Source: Heterostelium album PN500
Taxonomy: Eukaryota; Evosea; Eumycetozoa; Acytosteliales; Acytosteliaceae
Assembly: GCF_000004825.1 (NCBI RefSeq)
Contig: NW_008805086.1
Span: forward strand, 62,001-126,000
Direction: 5' to 3'
Length of the DNA: 64,000 nucleotides
Part shown: positions 24,865-37,093 of the stretch, one piece after another
Layout of the letters: the number at the start of each line of letters is the position of its first letter
How positions within the stretch are numbered: position 1 is the stretch's first letter
Position numbers and translations under genes: made by a program
Notes under the pieces: generated by a model
Told to the model about the DNA's origin: nothing
The model's database searches: none
Seen by the model: the letters and a program-made list of their open reading frames with translations, nothing else

Positions 24865-26179
24865 TGTGTGGTAATAAGTATATATAAATAGTTAACTAAC
24901 ACCTTTGTTTTTCTCTGTGTGTGGGACTAATTAATAAATAAATTAAAATTTGCTCATAAAAAATGATCATTTTCGAAAGCATGATAAAAAAAGCTCATTT
25001 TGAAAAAAAAATCTTTCTTTGGAAAAATCATTTCATTCTGTTTGAATTAAAAAAAAATTTAACAAATTGTTTTTATTTAATTAAAAGGTAAAATCATGTT
25101 CATATTTCTATCTTTAACTTTTGAAAAATATTATTTATATGAGAGTGAAATATATCTTTTTTTTTTTTTTGGAAATTTAATGATATTTATTTTATTTAAT
25201 TTAATTGACATGTTTGAAAATGAAGATGAATATTCATTCAAGTGAATGTCGTGACGATCTTTTTGACACAGTTGTACCAAAACAGTGCAATGAACACATT
25301 GTAAACTATAATCAGATAAGTTTGATTGTACTACTTTGTGTATATAATACAAAAATTTTTTAATTCCTATTCTATTTTTTTCTAATTATAAATCAAGAAT
25401 TCAGTTGCAAGCATTGGATTGAATGATGTGCTAACTGATTAATTACGGAAGCACTGCAAAGACACTCAACTTGTATGTTACACAAAATAAAAAGTCTTAA
25501 ATATTAAAATAAAATAACCTGGTCCTCAAGTTACAAGTAAAATGACTAAAAACTCCAATTCCTATGAATTGGAAGGTCTTTTTTTTTTGACTTGTTTACA
25601 TCCGGTGAGTATCCTGAAAATCATCAAAAAAAAAAAAAAAAAAAAAAAAGTAAAACCAAAAATATCTTTTGGTGTTTGAAAAAAAGGGTTAATTAAACTT
25701 TTTGATCTTTTATTTTAAACACCAATTTTGTTGTTGCGTTTATTTGGTTGTTACATCATTTTCTAAATATCTTGATGAAGCATAATCCAAACAATAATGA
25801 TTTAGCTTTGGTGCATGTCAATATTAGAGTCCCACCCAATACCTTTTATTATATAATATGTTTGTCATATAATGTATGTGATACAAAAAAAAAAAAAAAA
25901 TAGAATGAAAAACACACACTATGGTTACCCATTTCCTGGTGGTCGACCGACACACACACAAATAGATAATGATCAAGAAGCCGTAAAAGTAGACCTCTTC
26001 AATTTATGAAGGAGCGGTTGATTTTATTAAAATTTTAATAAAATCTGAAATGGATTAATTATGATTTGGAAATCGGTAGTGTGAATGTAACAACCTCTAG
26101 TATATAAAGGACCAACCTTTATGTTATTTTATTCAATTCACTCTAATTAAATATTTAATAACAGATACATTCAAATAAA
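24865..26179. other. intergenic region
   Basis: A 1.3-kb spacer between divergent genes. It holds A and T runs (for example A27 near 25626-25652) and a perfect 7-bp hairpin with a 4-nt loop at 25556-25573, followed 6 bases later by a run of about 10 T. The frame at 25131-25352 (-) is not convincing. TATA-like TATATAAAGG at 26100-26109 lies about 70 bp before the ependymin-like start and is a plausible core promoter. No other gene was recognised. Confidence 0.5.
26100..26109 (+). promoter_or_regulatory. TATA-like element of the ependymin-like gene
   Basis: TATATAAAGG stands out because it is followed by a G/C-containing segment (GGACCAACC) in an otherwise A/T-only spacer and lies about 70 bp before the ATG. 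In such A/T-rich DNA TATA matches are common, so the spacing and the strong codon bias of the gene are the main support. Confidence 0.45.
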
Positions 26180-27000
26180 ATGTTCAGATACGTTGTTGCT
26201 CTTGTAGTTCTCTACGTCGCTTTGGCTTCTGCCCAAGTAATTATCAAACAAATAGGTTAACAAAAACTATTGAATGTTTATTAACTTTTTATTGTTATCT
26301 ATTTCTTTTTATTCTATTTTAGTCCCCAACCTGTGCTACTTACAGCTCTGGTTACCAATACGGTTACTCCAACATTGGTTTCAACTTTGTCAGACGTGAC
26401 CACTTGTTGTCATACGCTGAGTCTGGTGGTTTCGTTGCTGATGTCGCCAACCAACGTCAAGCCGCTTTCTTCCGTATCCAATTCAACAACACTGATAACA
26501 TCCCAATTTTCGAAGAAGGTCTAGAGATTATGTTCGCTTCAAACAACACCATGTACATCGTCTCCAACGGTGTCTGTTTCCTCCAACCATCATACGAACC
26601 AGTTGTCAACACTTTGGTCCCAAGCAACGTCAGATACTCCAACCAAGTCACCCTCGGATCTGCCAAATTCAACAGCTACACCTCACCAATCTTTGACGGT
26701 CAACACTCCTTCTTTGGTGTCTACGAGCCAACCACCTGTATCCCAATGCACATCACCCTCTCCAATGTAGACTTCACCCTCGTATGTATTAATATTGAAT
26801 AAGAATATTATTATTTTGTTAAAGATACTAATTGAGAATTGTTTTTTCTTTAGGGTGAATCAACTACTAATTTCTTTGACTTCTCCACCACCATCGACGA
26901 GAACGTTTTCGTTTTGCCACCACCATGTATGCACCCAATCAAGGTCCACGAATATAAGGGATTCAGATCTCACGTTGCCGAGATGATGGCTTCATTCTAA
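26180..27000 (+). CDS. secreted ependymin-related protein
   Basis: Three exons, 26180-26236, 26323-26781 and 26854-27000, all in phase 0, give 220 residues. The first exon is almost exactly a signal peptide: MFRYVVALVVLYVALASAQ, with a likely cleavage after Ala-Ser-Ala. The mature part has the ependymin-like spacing of cysteines (CATY near the start, NGVCFLQP mid-way, TTCIP, and PPPCMHP at the end). It also has the closing motif FFDFSTTIDENVFVLPPPC, which resembles the ependymin family's end. Ependymins are small secreted, often Ca-binding glycoproteins of unclear function; N-x-S/T sites are present (NNTDN, SNNTM). Codon use is unlike the neighbours: C-ending codons (AAC, ACC, GTC, TTC, CTC) predominate, as in highly expressed genes. 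The family call is moderate; secretion is well supported. Confidence 0.8.
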
Positions 27001-27544
27001 ATTAATTTAGATTATAATGTATTAGAATATAATAAATTTATTTATTTCTAAAATTATTAGTTATTTTGAGAAATGCAACCTTAATTTAAGGTGAAAAAGA
27101 TTTATATAAAAAATTTTGTTTTTTGTCAGTTTGGTACTCTAATTATGATGGAATATATTTATTTAATTTGTTATTCAGTCTTAAGATTACATCAGATAAA
27201 TACACAAAGATTGGTTTATTTTTTTTAAAAATCAACACTTGTTAATAAATCACCATTTTACTATTTTTTTTTGAAATTCTCAGGGAAAAAATATCTCTAT
27301 TTATGAAAAACTTAAAATTCAGTCAAGTGTAATTTGAAATTCTAATAGTTCGTGGTTAGAAGAATCTGTGGTTTTGAATATAAAGTTTCGCTACTTTGCA
27401 GAAGTCAAAACGGTTTTTACGATAAACTTTTAAAAGTGTGGTTTTTACATGTAAACTAAAGTTTTTCATTGATTTTTATCAAAACTTCCAAATCTCCTTT
27501 ATTATGATACTATTTCCATTTTTTGGAATTAAAAAGTAAAAAAT
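27001..27544. other. intergenic region
   Basis: A/T-rich spacer between the convergent ependymin-like gene and the first PKS, with AATAAA-type motifs just after the ependymin stop. Nothing else recognised. The duplicated PKS block starts near 27545. Confidence 0.5.
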
Positions 27545-27670
27545 TTCAAAATATTTTGATCTTTTTTAGGAACTTTGGTACGCTGAAGTTATAGCTTGAC
27601 TTCTATAACGTTTTTTGACAGATTAAATGAATAATGTTTTGAGAGATCAGATAAATTTCTTAATTTTTAT

Positions 27671-30600
27671 TTATTTCTCTAAATTTCTGCGATTTAATCC
27701 TGTAATAATACTACCAATTGTCAAATTAGGAATTTGTGAAATTGTGAACAAATCTTGTTCAATATTCGTATCTATAAAGAATTTAACTTGAACTGTCATC
27801 AATGAATCGACTCCAAAATTCTTGAGTGGTGTCTCGGCGTCCAGTTTTTGTTTTGGTATTGAAAGTAATGAGGAAAGACCTTCCAAAAGTGTTTCAAGTG
27901 GATCATAATTCTGATAAGATGTGTTTAATTTTCCAGTTTCTCCTAATACCAGATGATCTATTCCATGTTGGCTATGATCATGATATTCATAACTACCAAC
28001 AGAAGTTATATTGGAAATCATTGGAGTACAATAAAGAGGTTGAGAAAGAATAACTTCAAGTCCTCCAAAGAATTTTGAAAGTGGAACTGGATAAACTCCT
28101 CTTGAAATGAAGAATTCTTGGATTCCAGCAGATTCAGCAACAGTTCCTTCACCAAGAATTGGACCTAATCTGATTGATTTCGATTTCATTCCAAGAATAT
28201 TGTTTCGATATTTACACAATGCATCAACTGCAAGACATGCTGAATTATATGATGGTTGTGATGCTTCTCCACTAAATCCAGATATTGATGAGAATACAAT
28301 GAATTGTTTCAATGGTAATCTTAAATCAATTGATATTGTGTGAAGATTATGTGCTCCAACAACTTTTGGATCATGAACTTTCTTGATATTATCGAATGTC
28401 ACTTCATTGATTGGGAATGATTCAAGAATGATTGCAAGATGGAATATTATTTCAATTGATGGCATTGAATTTGAAATTGATTCAATTCTTGATTTCAATT
28501 CATTGATATCAGTGATATCAGTTTGATAGAAATGGATTCTTGTTGATTTCGTTGAATTAATGATATGATTCAATCGATTGTTCAATTTTGATTTTGAAAG
28601 AACAACAATATCAGATGCATTTGTATGTTTTGCAAGCCATGGAACCAATTCAAGAGATAATCCACTTTGACCAGTGACAATGATTGTATTCGAGATATCA
28701 AGTTTGAAATCAATCTTTGGTAATGGTTTTCTATCTTTTGATTCAATCAATGATTTTAGAATTGATTGTTGAATATTTGAACAGTCAATAACAATTTTAC
28801 CAATTTGTTTTCTTAATTTCATAAAATTGAATGCTTCTTTTGTTTCAGAAACATCAAATACTTTGATTGGTGTCAATTGAAGTCTTCCACTTGTTATATC
28901 ATTCAAGATAGTTTTCATTAAATTTCTACCATGCTGAATTCTATGTTTAAAAAAATATTGTATATCAACAGAACTGTATTTGACATCATATCTGAATTGA
29001 CCATATCTAAATCTATTATCATTGATGATATGAGTGACAACCAAATCAGCAATTCTTCCATAAGGTGCCATTGATTTGAAATTCTCTTTCATAAGTTCAA
29101 CAGGTAAAGTATTGATAAGAACATCAATACCTTTGCATTGTTGTTTGATTTTATCTGCAAATTCATTTGAATATGAATTGAAAACATCAATTAGAATATC
29201 TGAATACTCTGATTTGAGATAATCAATCTTTTCTTGAGATCCAGCAGTTGCATAAACTCGTTTACATTTCAACATTCTCATCACATTCATTGCCGCAATT
29301 CCAACACCACCAGTTGCACCATGAATTAAAATTGTATCTTTCTCTGAATTGAAATTACAAACTTCAAACAATGAATGATACACAGTTGCATATATAACTG
29401 GAATTGAGGCACATTCATTATGAGAAAGTTCTTTTGGTTTTGGAAGAAAGGATCTTTGATCATTTATTGAATGTGAGGCTAATGAATTAACTGTATGTAA
29501 TCCAATAACTTGATCACCAACTTTGAAATCTTTCACATCTGATCCCAATCTTGAAACAAGACCTGACGATTCTAATCCAAAAGGTGGATGATAAATATCA
29601 CCACCTGTCATCAATTCTTGTGGAAGTAATTGATGATTAAATAAATAGTCTTTGAAATTCAAACCAACAGATTTGATTTCAAATTCTATTTCATTTGGTT
29701 TCAATTCTCTTCTGTTTCTGAGTTTGAAATCAAGATTCAAATTTGCCAAAGTTGATATATTTTCAATATTTGTTTCATATGAATTTGAGTATTTTAAAAT
29801 ATCATCTTTGATATTGAAATCTCTATATACCATTATATGATTGTTGATGATACCATAATGAAGTTCGCCAAGTGATTCTTTATTTTGTGATAATTGCATT
29901 ATTGAATGAACATATTCAATTTTCAATGGTGAATCAATACTGATGATCAATAAATCCAATTCACGATGATCAACAAATGCAGTATTTAAAAGTCCAATAA
30001 TTGAGTTTGATAAATAATTTGATGATTCATTATCTTTGATGACAGTTGTGATTCTAGGTTGATTCTCTTGATATGTGAACATTTGTAATAATTCAACTAA
30101 TGAAAAAATTGTTTGTTGATATTTATCAATTGATTGATGTTCAATTGTTGGAAGGAAGAGAATATTTGTTGAATTTTTAAGAATATCTGATTTAAATTCA
30201 ATTTCATTTGTTTTAACCAATGATATCGATTGTTCAGAATATCTTTCAAAATATTCAATTGGAATTGTTTGATTTTCTTCAATGATGATAGATAATTGTT
30301 GAATATTATTGATCTTGAGTTTTTCAATCAATGGTTTTTGACAATGAATAATGAATATCATTGCCTCATCTGGTGAAAGTTGATTTCCATTTTCATCATT
30401 TGGTCCATAAATTCTGATATTCTTGAATTGATCATCTTCAGAAAGTAATTCAACCCATTGATTTGGTTTAAGTGCACAATGATCACGAATATCATCATTA
30501 TAACTCCAATATTGTTTGAATCCACCAAAAAACATTTCAGGGAAGATATTTTTATAAGCAGGTTCTGCAAATAATAGTATTCCATTTGGTGAAAGAATTT

Positions 30601-33600
30601 GATGACAATTTGAAATTGGAGATCTGATATTTGGACAAACATGAATAACCAAAGACATTACAATCATATCATATGATGATTTCAAAAGTCCTTGATCAAC
30701 TAAATCTTGATCCAAATCGATAACTTTGAATTTCATTTTCAAATTTGATTTAAATTTGAATTGATTTGAATATTTATCTTTCATTGGATTCACAAAGAAT
30801 GATGAAACATCAGAGAATGTATAAACAACTTCAACTTGATTCTGATCACCAAGAGAATATAACATTTCATCAAGTTGTGGAATCAAATAGTTTGTTACTG
30901 TTCCAGTTCCACCTCCAATTTCAAGAATCTTGATGATTCTCTTTGAATTTGATTGTTTGATTGATTTTGAAATAGATTTCACTGCAATGAATGATGTTTG
31001 TTTGAAATAGTATTGAATGAATTGAGATGTATAAATATTTGAAATAACACCATCTTTGAATAATTGTTGACCATATTCATCATTTCCACGCAATGTTTCA
31101 ATTATTAATTGAACTCCTTTATCAACAATTTCGGATAATGATGGATCATCATTGATTATCTTTAAATCTGTTAGATTACATGACTGTAAAAATTCTTTAG
31201 CTTCATTCAAAATTTCAATCATTCTTGAGAATAATTTGATATTTGTTTCGTTTGAAATGAATTTGAACCTGATCATTGATTCTTCAATTGATTGATTTAA
31301 AACTTCATCAAGATTGAATTCTGGAATATTCTTTGAAAACATTGAAAAGATTATCTTAATTGCATCTGGTCTATATTCATTAATTTTGAGAGAAATCATT
31401 GAATCTTCAACGAGAGGAGATGGAGTGATTTCATTTGGATTTGAAAGTTGAGATTCTTTTAATTGATAGAAAGATTCAAAAAGTTCATCATTTGGATATT
31501 TGATTTTGTTCATTTTCAATCTTTCATTTGTTCCAACTGTGAATCTTTTCATTTCTAAAATCAATTGACCATTTGGATGAATAAGTAAACAATTTCCAAT
31601 ACATTCATAATTATTGTAATCAACAATTTTGGTTAACAAAAATAATTGATCTGGTGGATTTGATTCCAATTCTTGAACAATTTGATGATTGATTCTCATT
31701 TCATCAATTGATTTGAAAATAAAGTGTCTTCTATCATCAATAATACCAATCAGTCCTTGAGCACAATTATCAATCAATGTGGAATTGAGAATCTTTGAAG
31801 GTGTATTTGATGTTGATTTCGTTTGTAAAACTGCAAATGACATTTGATTTCCAATCGAAATCGATTTAATATGTTGGAATGCAGGTCCATATCTCAGTCC
31901 AAGTCTGAGAGTCTTCTTGTATAATTCTTCTTGTGTGAATGTTGTCAAATTACATTGATTCTTGAATGATTCAATATCAATAATTTGATTGTTTGCATTT
32001 TGAAGAAGAGTAACTGATGATTTTGCAGATTGGAACCATTCATCATTCAAGTCGTAATATTCAGAATTCTTGTTGAAGAAATCAATTGAATATTCAAATT
32101 TTGAAATCTTTTCAATATTTGTCATCAATTTTTGAGATTGACCATTTTGATTGAAAAAGAATGGTTTGATGAATTCCAATCTATCAATGAGAATATCTTG
32201 TTGTTTCGATTGGAATATTTCAATGATTGCTTCAACATATGCAGCACCTGGAAGAATTGGACGATCTTTCACTTGATGATCTTTCAAATATTCAAATGGT
32301 TTGCTTCCAATATCAATATCTGAGAGATAGCATTCATTTCCATTGAAAACTGATCTTCTTCCAAGAATTGAAGTTGATGGTCCATTCAATCTTTTCGATC
32401 TTGAAAAATGAGTTTCTCTCCAATAGATATCAGAATCCCATTGATATCGAGGAAGAATTGAAACATTATCTCTCCAAATTGGATTTGAAATATCAAATTG
32501 ATTGAATTGTGATTTGAAATCAATATTGACACCAATACAATGAAGTGTTGCCAATGATGATTTGAATAATAATTGTTCATCTTTGTTTCTTTGAATTGGT
32601 GAAATCACGTTTGCAGATGGAATTGTTTGTGTTATCAATCCAGATAATGTTGGATGTGGTGATATTTCAATGAAAACATAATCTTTCAAATCATCTTTGA
32701 GATCTCTGACAATTGAATCCAATGTCTTCTTGAAATATACTGGATTTCTGATATTTTCATAAATATATTGAGAATCTATTCCGTCTGATTTCAAATCACC
32801 AGTTACTGTTGAATACCATGGAATCGTTGATTGATTTGATTTCAAATCATTGATTTCATTGATTACTTTATCTTTGATAACTTCTTGATGTGATGAGTGG
32901 AATGAACATGGTGTTCTGAGGAATGTATGATAGATATCTGATTGTTTCAATTGTTTTGAGAATTCATTTAAATTATCATTGCTTCCAGTGATTACAATTG
33001 AATTATCAGAATTAAAACATGCAATCTCAAGATTTGGAAATTGATTTTGATAATTATTGTTGAATTGATCAGAACTGATTCCAACAACTAACATTCTTCC
33101 AGATCCAATTGTTTCATTTTGGAATGATGCTCTCAAATGAACAACTTTGATTGCATCTGATAATGTCAAATTTCCAGAAATATATGCAGATGTGATATCT
33201 CCAAAACTAAAATTATAATTGTAAATTAGTATTTAATTTTAGATAAAAACACAATGAATATAAAACATACCTATGACCAAAAACAATTGATGGATTCAAT
33301 CCCCAATATCTATAAAGTTCAACCAATGCAACTTGGAATAAGAATAGTGCAGGTTGTGCAATAATTGGTTTGTGAATAACATTTGATTCATTTGGAATTT
33401 GATTCATCTTTTCAATGAGACTATATCCTGAATATTCTTTGAGTAATGAATCTAATTCATCAACTGTTGATTTGAATATTGGTTCATTCTCATAAAGATT
33501 CATTCCCATTTGATTCCATTGTGGTCCTTGTCCACAAAATACAAAAATCAATTTCTTTCCAATTGAATCTTTGATTGTCGACTGACCATTAATCTCAATT

Positions 33601-35197
33601 GATTTTGAATTGAAATCATTCCAATCTTTTGCAATGATCACTCTTCTTTGATAATGGAATGATTTTGTCAATGATTGATAAAGTGCAAATTCTTTCAATG
33701 ATATTCTATCTTGATATTCTTTTATTGATTCAAAATATTTATCATTTGATGTTGATGAATTTGCACTGATTGGAATCAAATAAAATTTATCATTCATATT
33801 ATCTGAAAAGTTTGTATCATTTTTTGTACTGAATTTTAAGTGTTAGATTATAGAAAAAATTCATATTTAATTATAATTACTTACAAATGATAGCGATCAT
33901 CTTTATATTCTTGAAGAATGAGATGACTATTTGATCCACCAATTCCAAATGAATTGATTCCCATCATAATCAATTGATCTTTTGGAAGATCTTCAATTTG
34001 AGTGACAACTTGAATATTCGATTGTTTGAATGGAATCTTTGAATTCAAATTTGATAATTTGATTGTTGGAACAAGTTTACGATTCTTCAACATCAGTGAT
34101 ACTTTGATGAGTGACGCTATTCCAGCAGCACTTTCAAGATGTCCAATATTTGATTTCACAGATCCAATTTTCAATGGTCTTTCTGGTGAATGATTTGAAG
34201 AGAATACATCAATCAATGCACTCACTTCAATTGGATCACCAACAACAGTTCCAGTTGAATGTGCTTCAACATAATAGATTTGTGAAGCATCAATATTTGA
34301 TCTTTGAAGTGTTTGTTTGATATTCTGAGATTGAATTGTATTTGATGGTGTTGACATTGTATCTTTATTACAATGACCATCAGCATTAACACCTCTTCCT
34401 TTTATGACTGCATAGATTCGATTTCCATCTCTTTCAGCCAATGAAAGTTTCTTCAAAACAACAACACCACATCCTTCACCTCGAACAAATCCATTTGCAT
34501 CTTGATCAAATGGACGACAATGTTCTCCAAGAACCCCAAGATTATTATATAATCTTGAAGTATTTGGATCAAAAATTGCATTTGTTCCACATGATAATGC
34601 AATATCACATTCACCATCTTGAATGTATTTGATTGCAAGATCTGTTGAGGTTAATGATGATGAACATGCAGTATCGACACACATCGATGGACCTCTGAAA
34701 TCGAAACAATATGAAACTCGATTTGCAATCACAGAATGTGTCAAGAAGTCACATAAAACTTTTGGGCTTGGATCGAGTTGACAATAATTGGCTTGGAGTT
34801 GGGAATAATCAACGATTGAAATACCAACAAATACACCAGTATTCGATTGACGAAGAGATCTCACTGGGATTTGAGCATCTTCCAAAGCTTCATAAGCAAG
34901 AGTGAGCATCATTCTTTCTTGTGGATCAAGAACAACTGCATCTTTTGGTGATATTTCAAAGAATAATGGATCAAACTTTTTCCATTCTTCGAGGTCTAAC
35001 AAACCAGCATTTTCGGTTGAAATCAATTGATGTTGGACGTAAGTATCTGACCATCTTTCTTTTGGAACTTTCATGATTCCATCAAATGATTTTTCCAAAG
35101 CCTCCCAAAATTGTTGTGGTGAATTTACATTTCCTGGAAAACGTAAACCTATTCCAACTACTGCAACATCATTATCCGATGAAAAATTAAAATCCAT
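27671..35197 (-). CDS. pks: highly reducing type I polyketide synthase (copy A, open)
   Basis: Three exons on the complement, 33885-35197, 33271-33828 and 27671-33206, all in phase, give 2468 residues. Domains in order: ketosynthase (residues ~8-430; DTACSSSLTS, EAHSTGT, NIGHLESAAG, the Cys-His-His set); acyltransferase (~500-830; FCGQGPQWNQMG and GHSFGDI, whose Ser codon is split AG|T by intron 2); dehydratase (~925-1150; HQVKDRPILPGAAYVE); C-methyltransferase (~1380-1500; ILEIGGGTGTVT); enoyl reductase (~1790-2070; LNFKDYL, HGATGGVGIAAM); ketoreductase (~2100-2300; NTIIVTGQSGLS, VFSSISG); acyl carrier (~2390-2460; NFGVDSLMT, Ser for phosphopantetheine). No thioesterase or chalcone-synthase-type release domain follows. 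Such a synthase would make a methyl-branched reduced chain. Social amoebae carry dozens of related genes, and the product here cannot be predicted. It is transcribed away from copy B's 3' end. Confidence 0.95.
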
Positions 35198-36107
35198 GAT
35201 AATATAATCGAGTTAAATGAAAACTTATATTTTAGTAAATATTTATTACAGATCTTTTATAGAATAATTATTTAATATTAAGAAATCTATTTTTTATTTT
35301 TGATTGAAGCTAGGTATTTATAAAATCAAAATATAAGAGTCAAACGGAGGTAGAGAGACATTTTCAAAAAAAAAAATATATTGTGAAAAAATAATCCATA
35401 TAAAAAAATTGTTTTAAACCTTAAAAAGAAATATATATAAATAAACATTTATTCATCCCTACTAATATTGAGCTAAATTGGTATCTAAATTTAGTCATTA
35501 TATCTCTACCTTCATAGATTTGAACATATTTAGTTTGAAATTAAACTTCTGATCAAAAATTTCTACAGATACTATGAAAGAGTGCTCTATTTTTTTTGAA
35601 AATAAATATGAATTCAATAAATCTTTATCTTTTTTACTATATTTTAAATTTTGTATGCTACCAGCAATGGTGTCTAATTTTTTGTTAACCGACAAAATAA
35701 ATAATCTTATTGAGAAGAATTTTAGTTACCAACGTTGAATTTTTAAAAAAGCAAAATAAAAAAACTCGTGATATGATATTAAATCACCACTAATTTTTTA
35801 AATTCTTGCCTAATAAAGGAATTGGCGGAGGGGTTTTCGTACTACAAAAACTCGTACCTCAAAATTGCCAAAAATAGGGCTATTTTTCAGTTTTTTTGAA
35901 AACAAATATGAATATTGCTAGAGATGAAGGTAAAATCATTTTTTATTTGGTACTAGTCACTGAAGTGCAATAGCGAATTTGCAAAATTGCCCAAAGATTT
36001 ATCATAATTCAGTATTTATTTTATTTGACCAGTGAACACTTTATCAATATTAACATATTGCATTATTTATTTCACTGTAACTAATTGTTGAGATATCTAT
36101 TCGTCCA
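35198..36107. other. 5' flank of PKS copy A
   Basis: A/T-rich promoter region, about 80-90% alike by eye to 48498-49260 upstream of copy B, with several indels. A 65-codon frame at 35498-35695 (-) is destroyed in copy B and so is unlikely to be coding. Shared blocks such as GATTGAAGCTAGGTATTTATAAAATC (split here by lines 35303-35328) and the GTTAACCGACAAAATAA element (35684-35700) are preserved in both copies and are candidate regulatory sites. Confidence 0.5.
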
Positions 36108-36434
36108 TGTGAGCGAAATTTTTTATTTTTTAACACCACTTAATCTCATACAGATATTTCTTTATAAGTGTGTTATTTCAATGGATTTAGATACACAACT
36201 ACAGGTGGTGGTCGAAATACAACTATTAAATAAATCAAAAATAATACATTTCCTTTTATTTCAACTTGCTCTAGTATTCAATGTTTTAATCAGTAACACC
36301 CCACCACATTGGTGGTTGAAAAATTAAATAACACATCTATAAGGAAACACCTGTACGAGATTAAGTTGTGTCAAAAAATAAAAAATAAAAGTGATTTTCA
36401 CATTTTTAAAAAAATAGTATTTGTTGTTCGCTTG
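36108..36434. mobile_element. fold-back (MITE-like) element, copy A
   Basis: About 330 bp with long terminal inverted repeats of roughly 65-70 bp. The left arm (GAGCGAA, then CACTTAATCTCATACAG, then CTTTATAAGTGTGTTATT) pairs with the right arm (AATAACACATCTATAAGG, CTGTACGAGATTAAGTTGTG, ending in TTCGCTTGG). Inner arms contain a second short inverted set around ACCACCTGTAG/CCACC. There is no coding capacity. Size, arms and lack of genes fit a MITE or other non-autonomous DNA element. The target duplication is not clear. The element is shared with copy B and so was present before the PKS duplication. Confidence 0.7.
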
Positions 36435-36439
36435 GAGTG

Positions 36440-37093
36440 ATTGCTATTGCTATTATTATTATTGTTGTTTTGTCAAGAATAAGCTTTAGGGTCTCCAAAT
36501 CTATATGTTGGTATCGAGCGACGGCGGGGTTCTTGGAGATAATAAGCTGGCTGATCTCATCTAGCTCCTTCTCCTTTTCGTCTCTGAGCTTCTCTAGTTC
36601 AGCTAGGCAGATCTCGTTTAATGATTTCTTTTCCTGGACGGCAGATTGGTCATCTGCAGCGGCTGTATCTCTTGGTCCAGACTAATCTGATCCCAGCTCA
36701 CCGTCTCTGAATTTGCCAATCTTGGCGAAAATTCTCTCCATTGGCTTTAAAGAGAACGCATCGGACTGTGACTTGAGCAACTCTTTGACGCTGTCGATAG
36801 CGATATAGTTGCTCTTGGCATTAGCAGGGGTAGTAGACCATCTTTTAAAAACAATATTTAAAATTGTATTTACTTTAGCTTGACGATCAGGATAATTGTC
36901 CTCTTCCGTCGACTCTAAATCCTCTTCTTCTTCTTCTATTATTTATTTTTTTCTTTTATTATTTTGTTTATTACTTGGAATAATCATAGTAGAGGTTGAG
37001 GTTGTTGTGGTTGTTGTTGTTGGTTCCATCGCAGAGCAGGGTTGATTGGTGGTATGACGTTGATTGCATATTTGACAGATTGGCATTATAATT
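36440..37093 (-). pseudogene. decayed reading frame of unknown origin
   Basis: On the complement, one frame running leftward from an ATG at about 37093 stays largely open for ~650 bp but is interrupted by a small number of in-frame stops. Its base composition is clearly richer in G+C than the flanks. It opens with a short cysteine motif (CQICNQRH...C) and a Thr run, and later has a charged helical stretch (LAELEKLRDEKEKELDEIS). I do not recognise a family. It lies only in the spacer between the PKS copies, downstream of the LINE, and directly abuts the fold-back element. It may be a host gene fragment or a mobile-element remnant. Confidence 0.45.

Larger units (their letters stand above)
27545..36434. 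repeat. direct duplication, copy A (PKS gene, promoter, fold-back element)
   Basis: This block matches 40840-49650 in the same orientation. Homology begins in the 3' flank at AAAATATTTTGATC (27548 and 40848), runs through the whole PKS gene (offset 13.30-13.31 kb) and its 5' flank, and ends in the fold-back element. The borders are by eye, accurate to perhaps 30 bp. The coding parts are nearly identical. The non-coding 5' flank differs by several indels. Confidence 0.9.

Noticed and set aside
25131-25352. 73-codon frame on the complement
   Set aside because: Ends in a lysine run from a T tract; no family resemblance and no supporting neighbours.
27671-35197. A chalcone-synthase or thioesterase release domain at the PKS C terminus (as in the 'steely' synthases of Dictyostelium)
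   Set aside because: The frame ends ~40 residues after the acyl-carrier serine in both copies and nothing coding follows on that strand.
35498-35695. 65-codon frame upstream of PKS copy A
   Set aside because: The matching segment in copy B has single-base and larger deletions that destroy it, so it is not maintained as coding.
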